DNA of 64,000 bases from Sclerotiophoma versabilis. Its lineage: Eukaryota > Ascomycota > Dothideomycetes > Pleosporales > Didymellaceae. The DNA is taken from contig JAAROD010000058.1 in NCBI GenBank assembly GCA_012274445.1, forward strand, positions 1,922,001 through 1,986,000, given 5' to 3'. Shown piece by piece: positions 22,850 through 36,800 of the stretch (positions are counted from its first letter, which is position 1; the number at the start of each line of letters is the position of its first letter). The notes beneath the pieces are model-generated. The model did not search any database. It was given only the letters and a program-made list of their open reading frames with translations, and was not told where the DNA came from. The position numbers and the translations under genes are program-made.

Positions 22850-23460
22850 CCTTTAGGTTTATTCTTAAACTATATAACTAGAATCTAGGCTTATATAAAA
22901 CTAAGCTTATCTCTATACCTAGTAACTAGTATATTAAGATATCTTCTTACACCTATAACCTTTAACTTAGCCTAGAAATTTATTAAGCTAATACTTCTAC
23001 TAAAGGTCTTTATAACTATTATTTCTTTAAAGGCTATAAGTACTATATTATACTAAATACTATAAAGTGTTTAAAGTATACTAAGTATATAAAGGCTAGA
23101 AAGCTATATATTAATATATTATAGAAGTTACTAGATTATACTTATAAAGAGTATAAGAAGAAGGTAGAAGAAGATAAAACCTTATTAGTAACTGTTATTA
23201 CATAGTTATTACAAAATAAGAAGATCTTAAAATAAGCTAAGAATTACGCGTAGTAAAAGGCGCTGTATATAGTAAATAAGATAGCTAAATTAGAGAAACT
23301 AGATCTTACTAAGAATATAGATTATCTAGTAGTATTAATAGGTATATATACCTTACTTATAACCTAGGCTGCTCTTAGGCTTATTAAGAAGTCTGTTATA
23401 AATTATAGTACCTTTATACTAATTAGTAGTAGTTTATAAGGTATATTAGAGGTTCTTATA
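22850..23460 (+). pseudogene. Antisense accessory frame in G2, Cys-pair type (RIP-broken)
   Basis: Read on the plus strand, opposite to pol. The remnant passes through NYYFFKGYKYYI, then NTIKCLKYTKYIKARKLYI, then a charged helix KEYKKKVEEDKTLLVTVIT and a C-terminal part ending LRLIKKSVINYS. Several Tyr residues stand where a C-x2-C pattern would put Cys (TGT/TGC to TAT/TAC is a RIP change). One Cys of KC..Y is kept. So the product looks like a small zinc-binding head plus coiled coil. The frame starts close to the 3' LTR and ends against the end of pol, so the two genes converge. No ATG survives. Confidence 0.55.
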
Positions 23461-26400
23461 TATTTTCTAATTCTAGGTATTCTAACTACTTAACTAGGTA
23501 TTAAATACCTTTCTTAGTTCTCTAATATATTACTATTTTTTTAACTTTCTACTTATTATTACTATTAGCCTAGTAGTAGAAGTCTTTCTAGGTTAGCGTT
23601 CTTAGGTTAGCAGGTTCTAATAGTAAGATATAGAACATTAGATAGATCTTTGCATCCTTAGGTAGCTTAAGTTAGTAGTTAACTAGGCTAATCTGTTTAG
23701 AAATAAAAAATAGTCTAACCTTAACCTTCTCTAGTTTTTTTATTACTTTTTATATTCTAAGATTTTTTATAAAGAAATAGACCTTATTCTTCTTCTTTAG
23801 CTAAGGTACTGTTTTTTATTTCTAGTTAATATATAAAATAGCTCGTTCTTAAGCTTATATAATGTTTTTAAGTAATTTCTAGTATACCTTCTTTAGCCTA
23901 ACTACTAAAGCTATTACTAATTCTGTCTAAATATAGTAATTAAGAGATTAAGTAAAGAGATTTAGGTATTTTCTATAGTTTATAAAGAACAGCGTTATAC
24001 CTATTACTTCTAATAACTTATTATTATATATAATTTATGCTATAAGTAATAGTAAAACCTAGTTGTCTTATTTCTAGTTACTATAGATCTAAAGGTATAT
24101 TTCTATAGTTTAATTTATTCTTTCTATCTATTTATCTATCTATAGATAACAGGCTGTAGATAGCGTTTTCTTAGTACCTAGTATAGTAAGTATTATAGTC
24201 TAATAATTTAATATAAAAAGCTTATCTCTATTACTAATAATTAATTTAGGCATTCTGTAGTAATAAATAATCTAATTAATAAATAATATAGCTAACTATT
24301 ATATAGTATAGCTATATCTAAATAGTATTATTTTAGTATACTTAGTAAATTAATCTACTATAATAAAGATTAAGTTATAGGTATATCTTATAATAGAGTC
24401 CTTAGAAGGTAGTAGCTATATAATTAAATCTATTATAATATTTATCTATAGTACTAATAGTAGCTCTATTACTTATACCTCTCTATACTTAGTATGTGTA
24501 CTATACTTATTCTATTAGTACTATACGCAGTTTCTAATAAACTTAGTAACCTTATTCTTTATATTAGAAAACTTATAATATTACTTAATAAGTTCTATAG
24601 TATAAGTAATACTAGAGTGTTTATATAGTATATTATTATAATATCTTAAGATAACTTCCTCTTAAAGCTCCTCTAGTACGTGCTCTAGGATGTGTTGTTC
24701 CTATTAAACTTATATTACTAGATTAAGCTGCTGTATTAGTTCTAATAACCTATTCTTATTAACTTAAAGAATAGTAAATTTATTAATTATTTTTTTACCT
24801 ATAAGTTTGTAGCATTAGCTAAGCGCGTTTGCTTTGCTGTTTTCTTTTCCTAGTATATATAGGACCTTAAACTTATACTAACTAAGTATTTCTAACTAGT
24901 ATACTTGCTATTAGTTTAGAACCTTAGTAGTAGTAAAATATACTAAGTTCTTATAATCTGTGTAGATAGTAAGTTCTAAGCAGCTTTCTATGTATACTCT
25001 CTAATATTATAATATATTAATAATAGCTATAAGCTCCTTATTATATATATTATAATATTCTTCTAGTACTATAAACTTTCTTAAGTAGTAGGTAATTAGG
25101 TACTATTAACTATCTTATTCTTAAGTAATATATACTCCTAATACTAAATCTAAGGTATCTATCTTAAGGCGTGCAGGTTTACTACTTCTAAATATAATTA
25201 GTATAGGAGGCTCTATGCATACTTACTTAAGTAATTAGAAAGTATTCTCTTATACTTATTTCTACTTAAAGAGTATATTCTTCTATATAAGTCTTATAAG
25301 CAGTAAGGCCTTTATAGAGTAGTTTTTAATAAAGTATTAGTTAAAGTTAATAAACCTAAAGAACTCTTAAATTCTCTTAACTATAGTAGGTGTTAGCTAA
25401 TTCTTTATAACCTAGATTTTCTTTCTGCTTATCTTAACCCTATATCTTTCTATAACGTAGCTAAGAAACTCTACTTTCTCCTTATACTATTTATACTTCT
25501 CTAGCTTTAGCCTAAGGTCTACTATTACTAAGTATTCTAATACTTATTATATATAGACCTTATATTCTTCTAGTGTCTTACTATATACTAGGATGTTATT
25601 AAGGTATACTACTACTATAATGTCTAGGTGTGCCTGCAGTATATTATTAATTAGTGCCTAATATACTGCTAGTATATTAGTTAGCTTAAATAGTATAACT
25701 ATAATAGGTTCTAAATACTATCTTTTATTCTTTACCTTTCTTTATACGTATAAGGTTGTATACTCTGCATAAGTTAAGTGTAGTAAAGAACTTTACTTCT
25801 AATAACTAGTTCTATAACTTAGATATATTAGGTAGTAGATAATAATTCTTAATAGTAATATTATTTAATTTCTAGTAGTTAATATAAAGCCTTAGCTTAC
25901 TATCTTTCTTTAGTATAAATAGAATAGAGAATTCTGCTAGGGATTTAGATTTTCTAATAAATTTTTTTATAAGGTTCTTCTTAATATACTTACGTAGTAT
26001 CTTAAGCTCTTTCTTAGATAACTAATATATAGGCCTAAAGGGTAGTTCTTTCTCTTTCTTAAGTTTAATCTTATAATCCTAGGGCTAATACTTAGGTAGC
26101 ACTTTTATAGATAACTCTTCTTTAAATATCTAGGCGTACTATCTATATACATCTAGTATACTAGAAGGTATACTCTTATTCTTCTTAACTATTATAGAGG
26201 GGCTTTCTTTGTCTACACAGTTAACTACTCTATCTTAGCACGTTTTATATATTAAAGAGACGTTATTAATCTTCTTCTTATCTACTAGCTATAGCGCGCA
26301 CTGTATAGGCTTTAATATATTAGTGCTGTATTTATATTATCTTAATAAAAGTCTTTTCTATATCTAGGTAATTTCTAGATTATACTTTTATAACTAGAGA

Positions 26401-28818
26401 AGTTCTAGTATAATATTATATATAGCCTTTATAAAGATATCTAGTATTAGTTTCTTATAGTACCTTTATATCTCTAGAAGGGCTGCTATTACCTTGTATA
26501 TAATATATAGCTCTTCTAGTATTAATTCTCTATTAGCTACTTAGAGTAAATAGGCGTGTTCCTTTGTGTATAGTATAAGACCTACTTAGTATATTACTAT
26601 CTAGAATATATAGTTTGCCTGTGCTCTTAAGTCTAAGAGTGCTAATAATACTACTCTATTTAACTTAATAGGTAGTTTAATAAGTAAGCTATCTCTAATA
26701 GCGTTAAGAAATTACTTAGCAGAGCACTTCTTTAGCACTTACCTAAAAGAGTTTCCTTATTACTAAATCTATAGATAATCTTGCTACCTTTATATAGCTT
26801 ATAGTTTAGGTTAAGGTAATACTACTAATATAGGTTATAGTAGGAGCTATTAATAACTAATTATATGCATATAATTTCTTAATAGTTATCTATGCCTAGG
26901 AAGTATAGCTTAGAATACTTATTCTAGAGGTATATTTTATATATATTATTCTTATAATTATACTATTATTTTCTATATATAGTACTAGGAGTTAGGAACT
27001 ATCTCTTCTCTAGTTTTTCTAGTTTATATATATAATAGGCATTATACACGTATACTATCTATAATAGCTTTCTATAATTTAGATTCTAGTAGTCTAAGAT
27101 ATACTCTAGTTATAGGTTTAGAAGTTTTACTAGCTTTCTATTAAAGTTAGGCTTATTTCTACTTTAGTTGTTTTTTACTTATTACTTAAGCTTCTATTAT
27201 ATAGCATAGTTACTAGTACTAAGTTTATTAAAATTATGTTTCTACTAATCCTATTAGGATTTACTTAGGTTGTTAACCTGTTACTGTCCTGCGCAGGTTT
27301 AAAGTGCTATTTGTTATAGTTTCTTATTAATACTTTTTATAATATAATTATAGTTTTTCTAAAAGGTAGCGTTATTATCTTAGAATTCTAATTATGCTAA
27401 TTCTATTTTAGTATATTTATTAAACTTACGCATATCTGTATTATACTAACTTTCTTTAGTATTAGAAGTATAAGTAATGCCTTTATTAACCTCTTATTTA
27501 GTAGTATTACGTAGGTATTAGAATATTATAGGCTACCTATGCCTATGCACTTTTAGTCTGTGTTTATATATTTAGCCTATCTATTCTAATAGTTATTCTA
27601 TTAGGTTCTATAGGTGCTTCTGCAGTTTATCTAACTCTTAGTATAGTATAAGTGCTTAGCTTTAGATATTTCTTATATCCTTATTAGATAGTTTAATATA
27701 ATCTATATTAGATCTAGGTTTAGAATCTTCTATAAGATGTTCTATATTATTAGTAAGAACCTTCTATTTATTACTAGTATCTGCATTCTTGCAGGTAAGT
27801 ACGTTAAGCTATTAAACTACTTTATTCTTAGATTAACAGTTCTTAGTATAGTAGCCTTGCTTACTATATCTATAATAAGTTACTCTAGACTTATTCTTCC
27901 TGTTACTACTCTAGTTTTTCTAGTTCTATTGCAGTCCTAGTCCCTTATTAATATTAGATAGGTCTATAGCCTCTAGCCTATAGTAGCTACTACTAGTACT
28001 GTTATATATATAGCGTTTAGTATTTAGCTAGTAGTAGTTACCTCTATAGTTTCCTTAGTTAAGGTTGTTATAGTATAGGTTGTATAGGGGTAGGTAAGTA
28101 GCATAAGCTGTTATTTATGCCTATAGGTCCTCTTATAATTCCTGTTATAGTTTATATAGTTTAATATTAATATTAATTACTATATTAACTAGAGAGTTAA
28201 AGTTATTAGTAGATGTAGTAGTCTGCATTAATTTCTTCTTAACTCTTAGTTTTAATCCTTATTAGAATATTATTATTAATACAGTGTTGTCCTAGCTAGT
28301 GTACGTAGCTAGCTACTAAAACTTAGTAGTATAGTTAGTAGCTAACGTAGTTTGCTTAATGCGCTAGATATTGCAACGTGTAATAGTTAGTTTATTATAT
28401 ACTCTAAATACTTAGTATATCTGTTTCTTAAACAGGTTAAAGTCTTTAATCTATGCGTTAATATTAGTAGATGTTTCTTCTCTATAGTAATACTAGATAA
28501 AGGGTTTAATCTATATAAACGCGTAGTTCTTTATAAATATAGAGATAAGTATTATATATTTCTTCTTAGAGGTGTGTTCTCTCTAGAATATAAAGAAGAG
28601 GTTGAATTTAATAAGCTAGTCTTCTAGTTTCTTATAAGTACTATTAAAGGTCTTAGGCTTAGCTACTAGGTATACGCTTATAGATATAGAGGTTATTATA
28701 CCTCTATTTAATTCTTTATCTATATTAAGGTTATTATTAATATAGTTATATAATGTGTTAGAGTTACTAGAGGTAGTATAAGATCCTAAAGTAGTACTTA
28801 TCTTAGAGGTGTTTAAAG

Positions 28819-29320
28819 TATTAAAGTTATACTTTTAAGCAAAGCTTATAAGCACTATTTATATTAGTTCTTAGAGATAAGCGCTAGTACAGAAGAGTCT
28901 ATAAGGGTTAGAGTTATTACCTAGTAAAATACTATAATAATAGAGAGTAATAATAAGTAGTATAGAGTAGACTATCTAGCTTAAGAGTTAAGATATTAAG
29001 ATTCTAAAGATAAATTTAATTAACTAAGTTAAATATAATACTATAAGAGTAGTATTTCTATATACTATATACTTACTAGAAAATAATACTTACTAATAAG
29101 TATCTAGATTTAGTCTAATAAAATATATAGTATTACTTATTAATAAGTAATAATATATAATACTTATTAATAAGTAAGTTATATATACTATATTTATTAA
29201 TAAGTATATTATATAACTATATAAAGAGGGATTCTTTCTAACTCTACTTCTAGCTTATAAGTAAGAGCTCTAGTTAGCTACTTAATTACTATACTACTTT
29301 ATCTGCACAGGATTATAATA
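28819..29320 (-). repeat. LTR shared by Gypsy elements G2 and G3
   Basis: 502 bp, with ends TATTAAAG and GATTATAATA. It serves as the right LTR of G2 and the left LTR of G3, because only one copy lies between the two internal regions. Four TTATTAATAA-type palindromes are present (one with a single change). Confidence 0.8.
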
Positions 29321-29339
29321 CTATTCTTTTTCTTCTTTA

Positions 29340-29890
29340 CCTTTATTCTTAAACTATATTACTAGAATTAAGCCTTTAAAAAACTAAGCTTATCTTTATA
29401 TCTAGTAACTAGTATATTAAGATATCTTCTTATACCTATAACCTTTAACTTATTCTAGAGATTTATTAAGCTAATACTTCTACTAAAATTATTTATAACT
29501 ATTATTTCTTTAAAGGCTATAAGTACTATATTATAGTAAGTATATAAAGGATAAAAAGCCTTATATTAATATATTATAGAAGTTACTAGATTATACTTAT
29601 AAAGAGCATAAAAAGAAGGTAGAAGAGAATAAAACTCTATTAGTAAATATTATTATATAGTTATTATAAAATTAAAAGGTTCTAAAATAGGCTAAAAATT
29701 ATACATAGTAATAGGCGCTATATATAGTAAATAAAATAGGTAAACTAGAAGAACTAGATTTTACTAAGAAGATAAATTACCTAGTAGTATTAATAGGTAT
29801 ATATACCTTACCTATAACCTAGGCTACTCTTAGGCTTATTAAGAAATCTATTATAAATTATAGTACTTCTATACTAATTAGTAGTAGTTT
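29340..29890 (+). pseudogene. Antisense accessory frame in G3, Cys-pair type (RIP-broken)
   Basis: Same position, strand and pattern as the frame at 22850 in G2, with a small deletion near 29540 in the cysteine-pair region. The charged helix and the C-terminal block ending with INYSTS are still recognisable. The fixed slot in two adjacent copies shows it is part of the element, not a chance insertion. Confidence 0.5.
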
Positions 29891-31381
29891 ATAAAGTACA
29901 TTAGAGGTTTTTATATATTCTCTAATTCTAGGTATTCTAACTATTTAACTAGGTACCTAGTGCCCTTCTTAGTCCTCTAATATATTATTATTTTTTTACC
30001 TTTCTACTTATTATTACTATTAGCTTAGTAGTAGAAGTCTTTCTAGATTAGTATTCTTAGGTTAGTAGGTTCTAATAATAAAATATAGAATGCTAAATAG
30101 ATCTTTATATCTTTAGGTAGCTCTAGTTAATAGTTAACTAGGCTAGTTTATTTAGAAATAAAAAATAGTCTAATTTTAACCTTATCTAGTTTTTTTATTA
30201 CTTTCTATATTCTAAGAATTTTTATAAGAAGATAGACTTTATCTTTCTTCTTTAGCTAAGGTACTAATTTTTATTTCTAGTTAATATATAAAATAGCTCT
30301 TTCTTAAGCTTATATAATATTTTTAAGTAATTTCTAGTCTACTTCTTTTAGTCCAACTACTAAAGCTATTACTAATTCTATCTAAATAAAATAATTAAGA
30401 AATTATATAAAGAGATTTAGGTGTCTTCTATAGTTTATAAAGAATAGTATTATATCTATTAATTTTAATAATTTATTATTATATATAACTTATACTATAG
30501 GTAATAGTAAAACCTAGTTATCTTATTTCTAGTTACTGTAGATCTAAAGGTATATTTCTATAGTTTAATTTATTCTCTTTATCTATCTATCTATCTACAG
30601 ATAATAGGCTGTAGATAGCTTTTCCTTAGTACCTAATATAGTAAGTATTATAGTCTAATAGTTTAATATAAAAAGCTTATCTCTATTACTAATAATTAAT
30701 TTAGGTATTCTATAGTAGGAAATAATCTAATTAATAAATACTATAGCTAACTACTATATAGTATAGCTGTGTCTAAATAGTATTATTTTAGTAATCTTAG
30801 TAAAGTAGTCTACTATAATAAAGATTAAGTTATAGGTATATCTTATAATAGAGTCCTTAGAAGGTAGTAGCTATATAATTAAATCTATTATAATATTTAT
30901 CTATAGTACTAATAGTAGCTCTATTACTTATACCTCTCTATACTTAGTATGTGTACTATACTTATTCTATTAGTACTATACGCAGTTTCTAATAAACTTA
31001 GTAACCTTATTCTTTATATTAGAAAACTTATAATATTACTTAATAAGTTCTATAGTATAAGTAATACTAGAGTGTTTATATAGTATATTATTATAATATC
31101 TTAAGATAACTTTCTTCTAAAGTTTTTCCAGTATTTACTCTAGAATGTATTATTTCTACTAAACTTATATTACTAGATTAAGCTACTATAATAGTTCTAA
31201 TATTCTATTCTTATTAACTCTAAGAATAGTAAATTTATTAATTATCCTTTTACCTATAAGGTTATAGTATTAGCTAAGTATATTTACTTTACTATTTTTT
31301 TATTCTAGCGTGTATAGAATCTTATACTTATATTAACTAAGTATTTCTAACTAGTATACTTACTATTAGTTTAGAACCTTA

Positions 31382-31583
31382 TATAAGGGTCTAGACTAAA
31401 AGAGAAAGAAAGAGCTAAGAAAGCTAAGTAAGTCTAGACCTTACACTAGTTAACTACTTAGTACTAGCTAAATATATATTATCTACGTAGTTAACTAGAT
31501 TATCTAGTTAACTTATACTTGCCTTTTAGTATAAACTGTTAGAAAGTAGATATCCCTTACTTGCCTTAGGCTAGACTGTTATA
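31382..31583. mobile_element. 202-bp element in G3, probable solo LTR or MITE
   Basis: Compared with G2, 202 bp plus a 5-bp duplication (CCTTA at 31377-31381 and 31584-31588) are added. The ends are TATAAGGGTCTAGAC and, read inward from the right, TATAACAGTCTAGCC, an imperfect 15-bp inverted repeat. TA at both tips and a 5-bp duplication fit a solo LTR whose TG/CA tips were changed by RIP; a small MITE remains possible. Confidence 0.7.
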
Positions 31584-32644
31584 CCTTAGTAGTAGTAAAA
31601 TATACTAAGTTATTATAATCTATATAAAGAGTAAGTTCTAAGTAGCTTTCTATATATACTCTCTAATATTATAATATATTAATAATAGCTATAAACTTCT
31701 TATTTTATATATAATATTATTTTTCTAGTACTATAAACTTCCTTAAGTAGTAGGTAATTAGGTGCTATTAGCTGTTTTGTTCTTAAGTAAGATATATTTC
31801 TAACACTAAATTTAAAGTATCTATTTTAAGGTATATAGGTTTACTACTCTTAAATATAATTAATATAAAAGGCTCTATATATACTTACTTAAGTAATTAA
31901 AAAGTATTTTCTTATACCTTTTCTTACTTAAAGAGTATTTTCTTCTATATAAGTCTTATAAGTAGTAAGGCCTTTATAGAGTAGTTCTTAATAAAGTATT
32001 AGTTAAAGTTAATACACCTTAGAATTTCTTAAATTCTCTTAACTATTATAGGTATTAGCTAATCTTTTATAACCTAGACTTTCTTTTTACTTATCTTAAC
32101 TCTATATCTTTCTATAATATAGCTAAGAAACTCTACTTCTTTCTTATACTATTTATACTTCTCTAGCTTTAGCTTAAGGTCTACTATTACTAAGTATTCT
32201 AATACTTATCTAATATAGACCTTATATACTTCTAGTATCTTACTATATACTAGAATATTATTAAGGTATACTACTACTATAATATCTAGGTATACTTATA
32301 GTATATTACTAATTAGTACCTAATATACTACTAGTATATTAGTTAGCCTAAATAGTATAACTATATACTTATAATAACTATAATAGGTTCTAAATACTAT
32401 TTTTAATTCTTTACCTTTCTTTATATATATAAGGTTATATACTCTATATAAGTTAAGTAAAGTAAAGAACTTTACTTCTAATAACTAGTTCTATAACTTT
32501 AATATATTATATAGTAGGTAATAATTCTTAATAGTAATATTATTTAACTTTTAGTAGTTAATATAAAGCCTTAGTTTACTATCTTTCTTTAGTATAAATA
32601 GAATAAAGAATTCTGCTAGAGATTTAGATTTTCTAATAAATTCT

Positions 32645-32932
32645 TATAATAGAGCTTATAGAACTATACTTAGGTAATTAATAGTATTTAATTAGTACTT
32701 TCTAATCTATATCTAAAATATTAATTTTATATAAAGAGAATTTAGAGGTTATATAATTTTACGTAATAAGCTTATAGGCCTCTAGAGACCTACTTAGTCT
32801 TATAACCTTATTAAGTAAGCCTTTAAGCTTTTATAGAGCTACTTAGTAGTTAGGTACTAGAGTAACCTAATTAGAGTATAGAAGTAAGAAAAAAGCTCTA
32901 TAGTAGCAGTCTATATACCTTATTATATAATA
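32645..32932 (-). repeat. Left (3') LTR of the Copia element
   Basis: 288 bp, from TATAATAGAGC to TTATATAATA. Same length and nearly the same sequence as the right LTR and as the solo LTR at 56604. Confidence 0.85.
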
Positions 32933-33708
32933 TACCTTCTAAGTATTTATACCTAGATATACCTGCTTATAAAGTACTTATTTCTTTATCTTAAGGCTTA
33001 ATTTAAGAGTATATCTTTTAAGAGCTCTTTTAACTTTTCTTAAGTATTTAGCTATTATTCTAGACACTCTAGAAGTAAAAACAGGCTCTAATATAACCTA
33101 ATCCTAATTAGTAGGTACCTTATAAGTATCTTATTACGTAATAACTTACTTATTTATACTTTTACCTTCTTTCTAAGTACTTAGTAGACTACCTAAACAC
33201 TTATATAGCTACTATAAGTAGGTGCCTAGGCTAGGTAACTCTAATTAGCTCTAAGTATTATTTATAATAGTAAGAGTAAGCATTTTATACTTTACTACAC
33301 TGCTTTATTATCTAATCTTAGTAATATTAGAATGCTTATAGTAGGCAGAGCCTCTTACTAATACTTTTACTATACTAGTTAGCACTTTATATAAGCTATC
33401 TATCTGCTTAACCTCTATAATTTTCTAGTTATCTTTATTAGTATAGCTATAAGTATACTAATTTAGCTTTTATATATCTTCTATATTCTTTAGTTACTTT
33501 TTTTAACCTTTTTAGTCTTTCTTTTAGTTAGGTATATTTTTAGCCTAAGTCTTTATTAGATAGTATTTAATTAATCCTACTATTACTATTTTCTAGCTCT
33601 TTTTAGGTTTTACTAACTTTTATATAGAGAGAATCTAAAGCTAAGTGCCTTATATATATTACTACTACCTTCTATACTTATACTACCTACTATAGTACTA
33701 CTAGCTTA

Positions 33709-33845
33709 CTTATACCTATACCTATACCTATAACTATAACTATAAGTATACCTACACCTATAGTTATAGCTTTAGCTGCTTCTTTAGCTATTACTACTAC
33801 TACTACTACTACTACTATTACTACTACTACTACTACTACTACTTA
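33709..33845. repeat. Microsatellites inside the Copia element
   Basis: A hexamer series (CTATAC and CTATAA units, about 33709-33760) is followed by a long ACT series (about 33786-33845). Read on the minus strand the second would code for Ser repeats, on the plus strand for Thr repeats. It lies in the extra 3' region of the element. Confidence 0.8.
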
Positions 33846-36800
33846 TACTGCTATGCTACTACCTCTACTACTACTACCTACCTCTATACTCTCTATCTCT
33901 ATTCTAGGCACTCTTATACTAGGTATATATAGAGTAATTCTCTATATATACTATATAGACGTGCTGCTAGTAAGCAGCTTAGTTATACTATATATAAATA
34001 ATACTGCTGCTAGCTACTATAGTAAGTACTACTAGTGTTATACCTTTAGGCACTCTTACTATCTTCTATAGGTTTTCTTTTAAACAGAGTATATAAATAG
34101 TAGACTAATAGCTTATAGGCTGCCTACTTTTAAGCTACTTAGAATAGTGCTAGTAGAGAAGCTTATTACCTCTAGTAGAGTAATAACTTTAGTAAGTAAC
34201 CTTATTTTTATTTATAATAGTAGCTAATAAGCGTATAGCAGGCTACTAACCTATATACCTCTATTTAGGTAGTAAAGGGCCTGCTTATAAAGAGGTACCT
34301 TTTTTAAGTACTCTTTATAAGTAGGTTCTTTAAGCTACTAAGGCTTATAGAGAGAAAGTTATTCTTCTTATCTATAGCTAATTAATATTTATAAGCTTCT
34401 TAGCTACTAGTTATATACTTAAAAGAGCTACTAGTAGTAGTTTAGAGAGGCTTATACCTATTTAGGGAGAAGGTTATCCTCTTTACTAATTCTAGAGCTT
34501 TTCTTTCTCTATTAATATACTCTTTTTCTATAATTATTTTTTCTTTCTTTTAACTAATACTATATAAGTTTAAATATAATAAAAAGTGCTTATAAGCCTG
34601 TCTAGAAAGTGCTTTTATAAGCCTATTAGCTAGTATCTTACTACTCTTAAAGTAGGTTACTTAGAGATTTCTCTTAGTATATTCTTATTTTAACTATATA
34701 TTTTAGATATCTATATAGTATAGCTAAGTAGTAAGCTACTTACTCTCTTTAACTACTAATTAGATAGTTTATTAGTTATTATAGAAAATCTCCTATAGCA
34801 CCCCTAAGTCTAGCTAAAGTTCTTCTAGAAATTGTTTTAGAGCTGCTAACTTCTTAGCTATATACTCTAAAGTAAGTAATTTAGCTTTAGTAGTAGAAGT
34901 TATTACTATTAATTAATATATAGCTTTCTAGATAATTAGACTACTAAAGAACTATATAATATAGCTCTAAGATAATTATTATATCTTATAATTATTAGTA
35001 AATAATATATTACTATATATAAGTAGTTAAATACCTTTATAAGTACTATACCTTATACCTAGGTACTTTATTTAATATAGATAAGTAATAACCTAAGCAG
35101 CTACTTTATAGTAAGCTACTTCTAGATTTATTAAATAATAGAATAGTTAAGAGGTAGTAAATACTATATCTAGTTAGATTATAATTATTATATAGAGTAT
35201 AGATCTAACATGTTCTTAAAGCGCTTTAATCTCTTACTTTAAAGCTTCTCTATTATGTTTAAGCAGCTTTTCTACTAGAAATAGAATACTTAGAAAGAAT
35301 CTATTTCTTATAATATTAAATTTAGTAGTAAGCTTATTAATATAGGTGTTATATGCAAGAGTTATAGTATAGGCCTTTTAGTTTCTAATTATTAAAACGC
35401 CTAGAAACTATTTAGCTACTCTATAATCTTTAATTTAATATTTACTTATTAATAAGCTTATTAGCTATTTAGTAGCTACTTAATTATTATTATAGTAGGT
35501 AAGAAGTATATTATTAATATAGAAGAGTAGCACTATTTTCTACTTAGTATTATAGAAGAGGTAAGGCTCTTCTTTTAATACTATAAAACTAAGCGTCTAA
35601 AGTGTACTAGAGAGCTCTTTATACTATAGAACTAGTAAATTATATACTCTATATAGAGCTTAAAATAGTAGAATAACCTACTTAGGTTTCTTAAATCTAT
35701 TTAGTAATTTATAGAGTACTTAAGGTTAGTTCTAGCAGCTTATATTAAGAAACGCGCTAGCTATATTATACTAATAGAGCTCTAGGTTAAATTAGGCTGT
35801 AATTACTACTATAGTCTAAAATAATTTAGAAGTAACTATTATAGTATAGGTTAAGATAATTAAATCTTTAGCCTAAAGGTCTCTGTGTATACAGATCTAA
35901 GCTTTATACTTAATAAAGTATTTATTTTAGTTTAGTTTATAAGTAAAGACCTATTCAAGTAGTAAAGGCCTTATTAAAGTACTTAATTAGTCTACTTATA
36001 CCTATATCTTCTTTTCTATAAGTATTACTATTTCTTTCTTATAAGCCTAATAGAAAAGAGCGCCTAATAAGTAGTAGATAAGATTCTTCTACTTTTCTAG
36101 TAGTAAAGAGAGCTTATTATAGTATACTAGAGGCTCTATTTAGGTAACTTACTTTTCTTTTTATAGAGTAGAGGTAATAATTACTATATATATAGTAATA
36201 AGCTCTCTTTTCTAACTTCTATATTTATTTATTTAATTAAATTAAGGTTAAATTAGCTATAAGTACCTATATTACTATATTAAGCTTATTATAGAGTACT
36301 AGCCTACTCTATTATTATTAGTAAGCTTATTATACTTGCAGTCTAGTACTCTATAGCTCTACTTTATTAGTAGGCCTTAGGTTCTCTACTAATATATATA
36401 TCTTCTTCTTACCTTATCTACTTATATTATTCTTTAAGAAGGTATTAGAATAATTAGTAATATAGGTCTTAGTAAATCTTTAAGATCCTTAATATCTACT
36501 AGCTTACTCTCTTCTTTAATAGTTAAGTATACTTTCTATAAGCTACTAGTTAGATCTTTCTTATTAGAAGCTTCTCTGCCTATACTTAACTAATCTAGTT
36601 TAGGCATTTAGTTAGAGGATAGTAAACCTGTTTTTTAGCATTATTCTACACAGATTTCTAGCAGCTTACTAGCTAAGCTTACTACGTATATAGTATCTAT
36701 CTTAGAGGCTCCCTTACTACTAGACTAGCCTTCTAGTAATTAAGGTTCTCTCTAAGTACTACCCCTAAGCTAGTACTTAGTAGATAAGCTAATTAATAGG

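Larger units (their letters stand above)
22339..29320 (-). mobile_element. Full-length chromodomain Ty3/Gypsy retrotransposon G2 (RIP-dead)
   Basis: The LTRs are 22339-22836 (498 bp) and 28819-29320 (502 bp); the internal part is 5982 bp. Orientation is minus: next to the left LTR is a pyrimidine run (CTATCCTTCTTCTCC), the polypurine tract on the other strand, and gag lies near the right LTR. Order along the minus strand is gag, zinc knuckle, protease, reverse transcriptase, RNase H, integrase and chromodomain, by homology to the plus-strand copy at 57.4 kb, where these were read out. A plus-strand accessory frame lies between 22850 and 23460. Every coding frame has many stops at former Trp and Gln codons. 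Confidence 0.82.

Noticed and set aside
27737..27940. 67-codon plus-strand open frame inside Gypsy element G2
   Set aside because: It lies antisense to pol in RIP-mutated DNA, is rich in Leu, Ile and Ser, and is not repeated as an open frame in G3.
33853..34035. 60-codon plus-strand open frame after the ACT microsatellite
   Set aside because: Low complexity (Leu, Ile, Tyr) caused by RIP and repeats; no sign of a conserved protein by itself.
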